DNA of 64,000 nt from Niveibacterium sp. 24ML (lineage in GTDB: Bacteria > Pseudomonadota > Gammaproteobacteria > Burkholderiales > Rhodocyclaceae), in NCBI RefSeq assembly GCF_026586805.1, contig NZ_JAPFHA010000020.1:38056-102055 (forward strand). The letters run 5' to 3'. This document shows, piece after piece, positions 56,316 to 64,000 of the stretch (within the stretch, counting starts at the first letter, position 1; every line of letters begins with the position of its first letter). The notes under the pieces are model-generated. The model saw only the letters and a list, made by a program, of their open reading frames with translations. It made no database searches and had not been told where the DNA came from. Both the position numbers and the translations under genes were made by a program.

Positions 56316-59300
56316 TCAGCGCAGCGTGAAATCGACACGGCTGGCGCTTGTGGCGCCTTTCGCATCGCTCTTGTCCTTGTCGTCGCCAAGCTTGGGCGCA
56401 AGCAGGAAGACACGATCGGCACTCACCTTGCCAAGCTCCACCAGCCAGTTCTGCACGCGATTCGCGCGCGCAATGGCAAGCGTGCGAACATCTTCGGCCC
56501 CCACTTTGGCATTGCCCGCAAGCATACGTTCCATGTCGGCAACCGGAATCTCCTTCTGCAGCCCGATCAGGTTGCGCGGCTTGTTCGGAATGCTCTCAGC
56601 TTCGTAGACCTTGCGCAGCAGGCGCGGGTACTCGGCCGGATCGATGCGGACCTCGTCCATGCCGCCGCCCGACTCCCCTGCTTTGGCCATCTCCTGCAAT
56701 TTGAGGGCGCGCACCTTGCGCTGGAAGCTCTCGCGCTTGAGGCCCTCGGCATCGAGCAGGGGATCGGCGCGGCCCGTGATGTCCAGATCGATCGCGGGGC
56801 GCTCGTTCAGCGCCTTGGCAACACCCTCCAGCCGCTTCACCGCATCGGCGTCGAGCTTGGCCGAGCCCGCGGTAAAGCCGACGAAGGACAGGTCGCCACC
56901 GCCGCCCGCGCCGCCGCCGGCCAGGAAGGAAAACGGCGACGAAACCACCTTGCCGAAGAAGTTGACGATCATGTTCCAGATGATGCCGCCCACCGAAAAC
57001 TGCGGGTCGTCCAGCGTGCCGCCAACCGGGAGGTTGATGTCGATCTCGCCGCGGCTGTTCTTGAGCAGATTCACAGCAAAGCGAACCGGCAGCGAGGTGG
57101 CATCGGGGCTCTCGACCTTCTCGCCGAAGGTCAGCTGATCAAGGAAGACGCGGTTCTCTGCACTCAGGGCGCGGTTCTCGATCTTGTAGCGCAGATCCAT
57201 CGACAGCTTCCCGCGCTCGATGCCGTAGCCGACATATTTGGCTGCGTAGGACGAGAGCGCCGACAGCTCGTAACCCTTCACCCCCACCTTCAGGTCGAGG
57301 AAACGGTCGTTGCGCAGGGGCGCAAGCTGGCCACTCACCTCAAGCGGTGCGAGGCCATCCACCGCACCCTTGAGCTCAATCGTCGCCACCTTCGTCGGAT
57401 CGGTCGCCAGGTTCTCAAGCCGACCGGTCACGCCCGAAAGGCGGGCATCGAAATTGGGCCGCACGAAGCGGTCGCTGTAGGCGATGGCTGCGCCGCTCAG
57501 CAAGATGCGATCGATGCGGATCGGCGGCAAAGGCATGGCAGGCGTCGCGGCTTGGGGTGGCGCGCCCGCCGGCGCGGGGGCTGCGGTGGGCTTGTCCGCG
57601 GCCGCTTGGGCCGGTGACGCTGCAGGCGCAGGCGCATCGGTGTGACGTTCCTGCATCACCTCGCGCAGGTTCAAACCCCCGTCTTTGTTGAGGATCAGGC
57701 GCGTCTGAAGATCCCGCATGGCGATCTCGCCAATCGACACTGATAGCGGCGCCAGCCGTACGTCCGCGCGGCTGACAGCCAGCATGCCCCAGCGCACGAA
57801 GTCCTCGTCGTTGATCAGGTCGATCGACGAAAAATCGGCCACCGACAGATTGCCCTTGAAACTGCCGGCAGGGGCTGCGGGCTTGCTCAGATCCAGCGAG
57901 ACCTGGCCCTTGGCCGACACCTTCGCGCGGGTCACCGACATTTCGTAATCGCGGGTTGCGTGCGCAATCAAGGGCACGACATCGAGCGCCTTGCCGTCGA
58001 GCTTGAGATCGGCCCGCAAGGGCTGGACCGAGGCCTTGCCCGATACCGCCAAGCGCCCCTTGTCGTTCCAGCCTGCGGCGAGGTCGATCGCGGCAGATTG
58101 CCCCGGCCGGCTATCCACACCGGTGACCTTGAGCGAAATCGGCTTCAGCGCAAGCTTGAGTGGCGTAGCAAACGAGGCGTCTTCGAACCGGAAAACGCCA
58201 TCGTCGATCGCGAACTCACCCACCGCGAACTTCCAGTCGTCACCGGCGGGCGGCGGGTTGGCGGCCTCTGCCGCGGCCTCCGCTGACGGGCGGCCGGGCG
58301 GCTTGCGGCCAATGCTCGCAAGATCAAACTCGCCGCCTTTGCCGCGCCGCAGATAGACATCAGGCTTGGTCAGGCGAGCCGCCGACAGCTTGAGTGTGCG
58401 CGTGGGCAGATCCAGCGTCAGCGCGTCAAGCGAGGCTTCGGCCGCCGTGAAAAACGGCCGCTTGTCGCCCTGCCTGCGCAGGGACACATCCTTGGCGACG
58501 ACCCGGGCATCGGTCAGCGCGACCCCTACCCCCTTGTCGCCCGTTTTGACCTCGAGCGGCACCCGGCCACTGATCAGCGCAGCGTCCACCACCAGGCCCG
58601 GCACCGTCGCCGACACGTATGGCGCGCCGCGCGCAACCTGGAAGCCTGCAAACTCGACCACGCCCTTGAATTGCGTCGGCTGGGGCGTCAGCGCGCCCTC
58701 CAGTTGCGTCTTGCCCCCGGTATCCCCGATGAATGAAAGCTTGAGCGCCGTGGGCCGATCAAGCGCGGAACTCAGGCCCTTGAGTTCCACGGCAATCGCT
58801 TCGGCGGCAATGCTCACCGGTGGCGTCATCGTCACGTTGGTCAAGCGGGCGCGCCCGCCATCGACCGCGATGCGGTCCACCTGCCACTGCCACGCGTTCT
58901 TGGCCGCCGCCACCGGTGCGGCCGGTGCCGCAGCCGCCGGCGCGGCCACCTTTTCGGTTGGCGCATAGCTGGCGATTTCGCGTTGCAGGGCCTTGACCAG
59001 ACGCACCTTGTTCGCCTCGTCGAACTCGATATGGAAGCTCGGTTTGACCCATTCCACCTGCTTGACATGCGCCTTGCGGGCGAAGGGCTCCAGACCCGCG
59101 ATATCCAGATTCAGAGCGTCGAATCCGAGCAGTTCCGCCCCATCGCCATCCTGGATGTGCCAGCCCAGCGCACTGACCCTTCCGGAAACCGCCACCCGCG
59201 GCGCCTTCCCCACCTGCTGCGCGAACTGGATCTTGAGATCGGCGCCAATCCGCGCGGACTCAAGCTTGATGCCCGGAGCCTTAGGCAGGTAAGCGAGGTA

Positions 59301-60038
59301 CTTGGTGAGGTCGAGCGGCTCGATCTTCAAGGCAAGGTCGGCGTCGCGCTGGCCTTGCAGGAAGGGGCGCGCCTTGCCGCCAAAGGCCAGGGGCACCCCA
59401 TTGAAGCTGGCCGCAAGGCGCGGCTGCATATGCACGACCACGTCGGCAGGAATGCTCGACAAGAACGGCAAATCAAGCTCAAGCCGCTCGACACGGTGCT
59501 CGCGCCCGATCGGCTTGTCATTGAATCGAACACTGCCGTCGCTCAATTCAAGGTTGTACAAGGCGAAACGCGCCGCGCCTTCGTCATCCTTCTTTTTGGG
59601 TTGCGCGGCAATGCGGTCGAGGATGTCGCTGATCGAATAGCGGTTGGCCGATTCCCGCGCCAGGTACAGCCGTGGCCGTTCGATACGAAGCGACTGAATC
59701 ACCGCCGCGCGGTGAAAAAGCGAGTTCCAGAGCGCAAGATTGGCCTCGACCGCGCCAAGCTCCAGCAGCGGCGGTTCGCCCTTTCGCCCGTCGATCTTGA
59801 TTCCTTCGAGCGACGCGGACAAACGCAACAGGTTGATGTGAACCGCCCCCACGCTGACCGGGCGCTGCAAGAAGTCGCCCAGACCCTTCTGCAATGCGTT
59901 CCGCACCAGCGGCGGTGCCGCAACCGCCACCAAGGCCGCAATAACAAGGACCGCTGCAATGACCATGCCCGCACGCCGTGCCCACTGCAGCAGGCGCGGG
60001 TGCCATGCCGTGCGTGTTCCAGACATCGATTGCTCCAT
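56316..60038 (-). CDS. Giant DUF748/AsmA-like envelope protein
   Basis: A 1240-residue protein with one N-terminal membrane segment (about residues 25-45) and a long beta-rich periplasmic region of repeated AsmA/DUF748 type, with proline/alanine linkers near residues 395-410 and 805-840. The last ~220 residues contain an OmpA-C-like stretch ([20 protein letters not shown], then [12 protein letters not shown] and [13 protein letters not shown]). The ATG at 60038 with GAGAGA upstream is chosen over the longer open frame. The family is related to inter-membrane lipid bridges; its partner lipid is unknown. Confidence 0.85.
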   Translation of the reverse strand: MEQSMSGTRTAWHPRLLQWARRAGMVIAAVLVIAALVAVAAPPLVRNALQKGLGDFLQRPVSVGAVHINLLRLSASLEGIKIDGRKGEPPLLELGAVEANLALWNSLFHRAAVIQSLRIERPRLYLARESANRYSISDILDRIAAQPKKKDDEGAARFALYNLELSDGSVRFNDKPIGREHRVERLELDLPFLSSIPADVVVHMQPRLAASFNGVPLAFGGKARPFLQGQRDADLALKIEPLDLTKYLAYLPKAPGIKLESARIGADLKIQFAQQVGKAPRVAVSGRVSALGWHIQDGDGAELLGFDALNLDIAGLEPFARKAHVKQVEWVKPSFHIEFDEANKVRLVKALQREIASYAPTEKVAAPAAAAPAAPVAAAKNAWQWQVDRIAVDGGRARLTNVTMTPPVSIAAEAIAVELKGLSSALDRPTALKLSFIGDTGGKTQLEGALTPQPTQFKGVVEFAGFQVARGAPYVSATVPGLVVDAALISGRVPLEVKTGDKGVGVALTDARVVAKDVSLRRQGDKRPFFTAAEASLDALTLDLPTRTLKLSAARLTKPDVYLRRGKGGEFDLASIGRKPPGRPSAEAAAEAANPPPAGDDWKFAVGEFAIDDGVFRFEDASFATPLKLALKPISLKVTGVDSRPGQSAAIDLAAGWNDKGRLAVSGKASVQPLRADLKLDGKALDVVPLIAHATRDYEMSVTRAKVSAKGQVSLDLSKPAAPAGSFKGNLSVADFSSIDLINDEDFVRWGMLAVSRADVRLAPLSVSIGEIAMRDLQTRLILNKDGGLNLREVMQERHTDAPAPAASPAQAAADKPTAAPAPAGAPPQAATPAMPLPPIRIDRILLSGAAIAYSDRFVRPNFDARLSGVTGRLENLATDPTKVATIELKGAVDGLAPLEVSGQLAPLRNDRFLDLKVGVKGYELSALSSYAAKYVGYGIERGKLSMDLRYKIENRALSAENRVFLDQLTFGEKVESPDATSLPVRFAVNLLKNSRGEIDINLPVGGTLDDPQFSVGGIIWNMIVNFFGKVVSSPFSFLAGGGAGGGGDLSFVGFTAGSAKLDADAVKRLEGVAKALNERPAIDLDITGRADPLLDAEGLKRESFQRKVRALKLQEMAKAGESGGGMDEVRIDPAEYPRLLRKVYEAESIPNKPRNLIGLQKEIPVADMERMLAGNAKVGAEDVRTLAIARANRVQNWLVELGKVSADRVFLLAPKLGDDKDKSDAKGATSASRVDFTLR

Positions 60039-60087
60039 CGTTCTCTCTCGGTCTATCCGGGCCCAAGGCGCAGCGCGCCTGCGGCAG

Positions 60088-61056
60088 TCACACTGCGGCG
60101 GCGCCCGAGGGTTCCATTGCCAGCAAGACGCGATCCATCGCCTCGGCCTGCTCGCGCGCATCGTCCAGCGGATACCGCAGCGCCTCTTCAGCCCGCACCG
60201 CGCGCTGGAAGTGCGCCACCATCAAGGCGTACGCGTCAACCGGAGCGAAACGCTCGGCGCAGTCGCCGCGCCACAACACGGTTTCCTGATTCTTGTTGAC
60301 GAACGGGGAATCGATTCGCAGGATGCCGCGCCCGCCCAGCACTTCAAAGCGCTGGTGGAAGGGCAGTGAGAACGCGCAGTCCATGTGCGCGCGAACATCG
60401 CCAAAACGCAACAAGGCACTGACCGCATGGTCGACGCCGCGGTCGGTGTAGCTGGCCTGCACCGACAGCACCTCAGGCCGCTCGCCGGAGAGCTGGCGCA
60501 TCAGGTCGATCGGATAACAACCCACGTCGTAAAGCGCCCCACCGCCCAGCGCGGCCTCCCAGCGCGGGTCGTCGGGGTTTTCGAGCATGAAACCGAAGGC
60601 GCCACGCATCAACCTGGGTTGCCCGATCGCGCCTTCGCGCACCAGCGCATGCAGGCGCTCGATTGCGGGGTGGAAGCGATACATGAACGCCTCCATCGCG
60701 AGCCGGCCGTGGATGCGTTGCGCGGCAATCAGCTGATCGACGTCACTCGCGCCCAGCGTGAGCGGCTTCTCGCACAGCACATGCTTGCCGGCGGCCAGCG
60801 CGGCAAGCGCCCACGGAAGATGGGCGGCATTGTGAAGGCCGATGTAGACGATATCGACCTCAGCGTCCTGCACCACATCGAGGTAACTCGCGACCCGGTT
60901 GATCTCGTTGCGCTGCGCATACTGCTGGCCGCGGCCGGCGTCACGGCAGCCCAGCGCCACGATGCGGCCACCGGCAGCGCGAATCGCCGGAATCAAGGCC
61001 TGCTCGGCAATCCGCGCCGCGCCCAGCAAACCCCATCTCAAATTCGTGCCCATCAT
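60088..61056 (-). CDS. Gfo/Idh/MocA-family oxidoreductase
   Basis: A ~322-residue NAD(P)-dependent oxidoreductase. The Rossmann start LRWGLLGAARIAEQAL and the catalytic EKPL motif (HVLCEKPLTL) are seen, with HPAIERL downstream. Substrates in this family are sugars, inositols or related alcohols; which applies here cannot be told. ATG at 61056 or 61053 with GGGGGAGG upstream; it follows the rhomboid gene by ~25 bases, probably in one transcript. Confidence 0.9.
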   Translation of the reverse strand: MMGTNLRWGLLGAARIAEQALIPAIRAAGGRIVALGCRDAGRGQQYAQRNEINRVASYLDVVQDAEVDIVYIGLHNAAHLPWALAALAAGKHVLCEKPLTLGASDVDQLIAAQRIHGRLAMEAFMYRFHPAIERLHALVREGAIGQPRLMRGAFGFMLENPDDPRWEAALGGGALYDVGCYPIDLMRQLSGERPEVLSVQASYTDRGVDHAVSALLRFGDVRAHMDCAFSLPFHQRFEVLGGRGILRIDSPFVNKNQETVLWRGDCAERFAPVDAYALMVAHFQRAVRAEEALRYPLDDAREQAEAMDRVLLAMEPSGAAAV

Positions 61057-61081
61057 CGGCCCTCCCCCGAGCCTCATGCGG

Positions 61082-62140
61082 TCATTGCCTGCTGCGTGCG
61101 CCCTCGGCCCGCTGCAAACGCAGGACGAGCATGACGTTCTCTGCCTGCAGAGAGAAGTTCGCGGCAGCGTCGAGCCAGCGCGCCTGACCGGTCGCACAGG
61201 CCCGCTCAAGCGCCACCACCGCATTGCGGCGGGCCTGCGCATAGCGCAGCAGCAGCGCGCGATTCGGCACGCTTTCCGCAAGCGCCGTCACCATCTGCAA
61301 TTGCAGCTCGCGCCCGGGCAGCAACTCGCTTTCGATCTGCGCAATGGCATCGGTGCACGTGACCTCGCCTTTGCGCATGCGGCTGGCGAGCAGGATCGTG
61401 CGCTGTGTCAGTTCATGGTCGGCATCGGCAAACAAGGCCGTCTGCCGCTGCTCTGCCGCCATGCGCCGGAAGCCCTCGCCGGCCGGCTTCGCGCCATCCC
61501 ACAACAGCATGCAAAGCCCGGCCACCGCGCACAAGCCGGACAGGCTGCGCAGCCACACGCCATAGCCGGGGCGCTCGTCGATCGGGTGCGCAAAGCCGGC
61601 GCCGAGCAAGAAGCCGCCGATCAGTCCGCCGATATGCGCGGCATTGTCGATACCGGGCATCGCAAAACCGGCAAACAGTGAAAAACCGATGAACGCAACC
61701 GTGCTGGCGCGCAACTCACGCCACAACTCGGGCGGCACGGCACGGCGCTCGAACACCAGATAGGCCAGCAAGGCACCGTACAGCCCGAAGATGGCGCCCG
61801 AGGCGCCGACGCTGAATACGGCCGGCTTCCACCAAAGACTCAGGCAGGAGCCGAGCAAGCCTGCGCCGGCGTAGATCAGGGTGAAGTTGCGGTGGCCAAA
61901 CAGCCGCTCGCCTACCGAGCCCACCTGCCAGAGCGCAAAGAGGTTCAGCGCAACATGCAGCAGGCCGCCGTGCAGGTAGATTGCCGAGACGATACGCCAG
62001 GCCTGGCCGGTGAGTGCGGCGGGGCCGTAGAGCGCACCGGAGAGAATCAGCACGCGACTGTCGATCTGCATCAGCGCCCGGCTGCGATAGGCCAGCCAGG
62101 CAAACACCAGCAGGTTGACCACCACCAACAGCGTCGTCAC
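61082..62140 (-). CDS. Rhomboid-family intramembrane serine protease
   Basis: A ~352-residue membrane protease with six or seven hydrophobic helices. The catalytic Ser114 is in SVGASGAIFG and His169 in NAAHIGGLIGG (counting from the GTG at 62140). The C-terminal ~150 residues are a soluble helical domain. The GTG lacks a ribosome site and would leave the first helix almost bare. The same frame continues upstream to a CTG at 62194 preceded by AGGGG, which may be the true start. It cleaves membrane proteins within the bilayer; the substrate is unknown. Confidence 0.9.
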   Translation of the reverse strand: MTTLLVVVNLLVFAWLAYRSRALMQIDSRVLILSGALYGPAALTGQAWRIVSAIYLHGGLLHVALNLFALWQVGSVGERLFGHRNFTLIYAGAGLLGSCLSLWWKPAVFSVGASGAIFGLYGALLAYLVFERRAVPPELWRELRASTVAFIGFSLFAGFAMPGIDNAAHIGGLIGGFLLGAGFAHPIDERPGYGVWLRSLSGLCAVAGLCMLLWDGAKPAGEGFRRMAAEQRQTALFADADHELTQRTILLASRMRKGEVTCTDAIAQIESELLPGRELQLQMVTALAESVPNRALLLRYAQARRNAVVALERACATGQARWLDAAANFSLQAENVMLVLRLQRAEGARSRQ

Positions 62141-62204
62141 CCACGGCCGTTTGATGCGGGTGAACAGCAGATCGAGAAAGCTTTTTTCGTCCAGCTTGCG
62201 CCCC

Positions 62205-62795
62205 TTAGAGTGCGCGACGCTCGTACAGCGCCTGCGCGATCGTTCCGATGTCGGTGTGTTCGAGTTCGCCGCCTACCGGCAAACCGCGCGCAATGCGGCT
62301 CACCTTGAGCCCGCGCGCACGCAGCATCTCGCCCACGTAGTGAGCGGTCGCCTCGCCTTCATTGGTGAAGTTGGTCGCAAGAATCACCTCTTGCACCGTG
62401 CCATCCGTTGCGCGCGCAAGCAGGCGATCGAGCTTGAGCTCGCGCGGGCCGATGCCGTCGAGCGGCGATACACGCCCCATCAGCACGTAGTACATGCCGC
62501 GATAAGCGTGCGTCTGCTCCAACATCGCCAGATCAGCCGGCATCTCGACCACGCACAGCTGCTGTGGATCGCGCGAGGCGCTCATGCAGCGTTCGCAGAT
62601 CTCAGCCTCGGTGAAGGTGTTGCAACGGCTGCAATGGCGGATCTGCGCAAGCGCCGTATCCAGCGCACGCGCCAGGCGGCCGGCGCCGTTGCGGTCTCGC
62701 TGCAACAGGTGATAGGCAATCCGCTGGGCGGACTTGGGCCCCACGCCGGGCAGCACGCGGAGCGCGTCAATCAGTTGGTCAAGAGCGGCTGGCAT
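62205..62795 (-). CDS. recR: Recombination protein RecR
   Basis: A 196-residue RecFOR-pathway protein that helps load RecA at gaps. It has the helix-hairpin-helix N-terminus ([20 protein letters not shown]), the four-Cys zinc site ([16 protein letters not shown]) and the Toprim domain ([13 protein letters not shown] onwards). Confidence 0.97.
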   Translation of the reverse strand: MPAALDQLIDALRVLPGVGPKSAQRIAYHLLQRDRNGAGRLARALDTALAQIRHCSRCNTFTEAEICERCMSASRDPQQLCVVEMPADLAMLEQTHAYRGMYYVLMGRVSPLDGIGPRELKLDRLLARATDGTVQEVILATNFTNEGEATAHYVGEMLRARGLKVSRIARGLPVGGELEHTDIGTIAQALYERRAL

Positions 62796-62854
62796 GGGTA
62801 TGCAGGGGATGGCGCTGCGCGCAGGCCGATGCCCGCACGCAACGCCACGGCCGC

Positions 62855-63190
62855 TCAGAACGGCAGCTTCATGCCGGGCGGCAGGTTCAGGCCGGCGGTA
62901 AAGCCAGACATCTTTTCCTGCGTGGTCGCTTCAACCTTGCGCACGGCGTCGTTCATGGCCGCTGCAACCAGGTCTTCGAGCATTTCCTTGTCGTCCATCA
63001 CCGACGGGTCGATCGTGACGCGGCGCACGTCGTACTTGCAGGTCATCTGCACCTTGACCATGCCGGCACCCGAAGCGCCTTCCACTTCGATCAGCGCCAG
63101 CGCGTCCTGCGCCTTCTTCATGTTTTCCTGCATCTGCTGCGCCTGCTTCATCAGCCCGGCCAGATTGCCCATTCCACCGCCTTTGAACAT
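62855..63190 (-). CDS. ybaB: YbaB/EbfC nucleoid-associated protein
   Basis: A 111-residue DNA-binding protein. The N-terminal coiled helix ([20 protein letters not shown]) and [12 protein letters not shown] tail are typical of EbfC/YbaB. It lies between dnaX and recR, as in most Proteobacteria. Confidence 0.96.
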   Translation of the reverse strand: MFKGGGMGNLAGLMKQAQQMQENMKKAQDALALIEVEGASGAGMVKVQMTCKYDVRRVTIDPSVMDDKEMLEDLVAAAMNDAVRKVEATTQEKMSGFTAGLNLPPGMKLPF

Positions 63191-63277
63191 GCTTGCTACT
63201 CCTTATTTGAAACGTTCAGACCAGGGCGCCGCTATCGGGCACCCTGCATTGTGCTTTCAACGCGATTGACGATCGCG

Positions 63278-64000
63278 TCAGGGCAAGGCCTTCACCGACG
63301 CTTCGATCAGCGTTGCATCAAAGCGTTCTATCACTTCGCGCACGAAGGGGTCGGATTCAAGCGCCGAAACCGCCTCAGCGTGGCGCTTTTGCTTTTCAAT
63401 CTGATTGCGCTGTGCCGGCGTCTGCGACGCGAGCTCGCCGGTCTCGATGGCGGCGCGCACCTCGCGCCCCAGCAGGGCTGAGAGCGCCTCCTGCAACTTG
63501 TCGCGCGTGCTTTGCATGCTCGCAAGGTGCTTGTGGGTCTCCGGCAAACGCAAGCGAACCAGGTTGGATTCGACCGCCAGCAGTTCGCAATGCTGCGCGA
63601 GCTCACGAACCAGACCGCCGATCCGCATCTGCGCCACCATGCCATGCCAGTCACCGGTATCCACCGGGCCGACCGGCAAGTTCGCCGGCGCCCGCGTGCT
63701 GAGCGGCACCTCCCGCGATGGCACCGCGGGTGCCGATACATACGGCGGCTCGAAAGGTGGCTCGACGCTTTGCGGGTCCGGCAACTCGGGCACCCGCTCG
63801 TGGTAACTGTCGAATTCCGGCGCGAACGCGGGCTCAGGCTCCGGATCTGCCGCCTTGGGCGGCTCGGCGGGTGTGACCACCGATTGCGCGGCGGCGCGCG
63901 GCGCATCATTGCGCGGGCCACTTGCATTGGCATGGGCGGCTGACGCAGTACGCACCGCCACCTGTGCGAGCGGCGCCGTGCGCGGCCGCGGCGCCCCCCC
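63278..64000 (-). CDS. dnaX: DNA polymerase III subunit tau/gamma, C-terminal part (runs off the window)
   Basis: The reading frame stays open to base 64000, so this is the 3' part of a longer gene. The Pro/Ala/Glu-rich linker (about the first 110 residues seen) leads into the tau C-terminal domain: WHGMVAQMRIGGLVRELAQHCELLAVESNLVRLRLPETH and a helical end. Position just before ybaB-recR confirms dnaX. The ATPase domain is outside the window. Confidence 0.92.
   Translation of the reverse strand, partial: GGAPRPRTAPLAQVAVRTASAAHANASGPRNDAPRAAAQSVVTPAEPPKAADPEPEPAFAPEFDSYHERVPELPDPQSVEPPFEPPYVSAPAVPSREVPLSTRAPANLPVGPVDTGDWHGMVAQMRIGGLVRELAQHCELLAVESNLVRLRLPETHKHLASMQSTRDKLQEALSALLGREVRAAIETGELASQTPAQRNQIEKQKRHAEAVSALESDPFVREVIERFDATLIEASVKALP

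Overview
The window is a high-GC, gene-dense stretch of a betaproteobacterial chromosome. Gene content and order point to the Rhodocyclales (the Azoarcus/Thauera/Uliginosibacterium kind). Evidence: the glnE-yhdP-nitrilase-tldD block, rpsF-priB-rpsR-rplI, rplU-rpmA-obgE-proB, dnaX-ybaB-recR, a PEP-CTERM secreted esterase and a complete aryl polyene (APE) cluster with an aromatic amino acid lyase. The assignment is inferred from layout and family knowledge; no search was run. There are no rRNA genes, CRISPR arrays, prophage or intact transposase genes. One tRNA-Pro is present.

Layout. 0-19 kb is housekeeping: valS, a porin, an M16 peptidase, tusA, a BepA-like M48 protease, moaC, a CYTH-CHAD phosphatase, sixA, aroG, a PEP-CTERM SGNH esterase and a sulfate ABC transporter operon (cysP-T-W-A). 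19-29 kb holds a PilJ-N domain protein, tldD, a nitrilase-family amidase, yhdP and the divergent glnE. 29-46.3 kb is one 17-kb minus-strand APE operon. 46.5-55.3 kb holds tRNA-Pro, ispB, rplU, rpmA, obgE, proB, an NDH-2-type dehydrogenase, the S6/PriB/S18/L9 operon and an O-acetylhomoserine sulfhydrylase. 55-64 kb holds phhB, a RutE-like nitroreductase, a giant DUF748 protein, a Gfo/Idh/MocA oxidoreductase, a rhomboid protease, recR, ybaB and the 3' part of dnaX, which runs off the window.

The APE operon is colinear with the letters apeC to apeR of the described E. coli cluster, followed by a small secreted protein and a methyltransferase. In the pathway view, an aromatic starter (probably from the lyase) is activated by the ligase, loaded on two dedicated ACPs and extended by the KS/CLF, KR and dehydratase set. 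The polyene is then attached to a lipid by acyl- and glycosyltransferases and moved outward by the LolA/MMPL/DUF3261 machinery. Differences from the E. coli arrangement are a ligase-dehydratase fusion, glycosyltransferase and acyltransferase as two genes instead of one fusion, and the inserted lyase.

The most unusual structure is in the non-coding DNA. Two 143-bp elements (141/143 identical) have 18-bp IS5-like inverted ends and flanking 4-bp duplications (TTAG and CTAA, both fitting YTAR). They are non-autonomous IS5-type miniature elements. One sits next to the cysP promoter region. The other has inserted into a ~105-bp palindromic repeat inside the APE operon. Two further ~102-bp palindromic repeats lie just upstream of the operon's lolA-like gene, and one of them appears to supply its start codon and the first part of its signal peptide.
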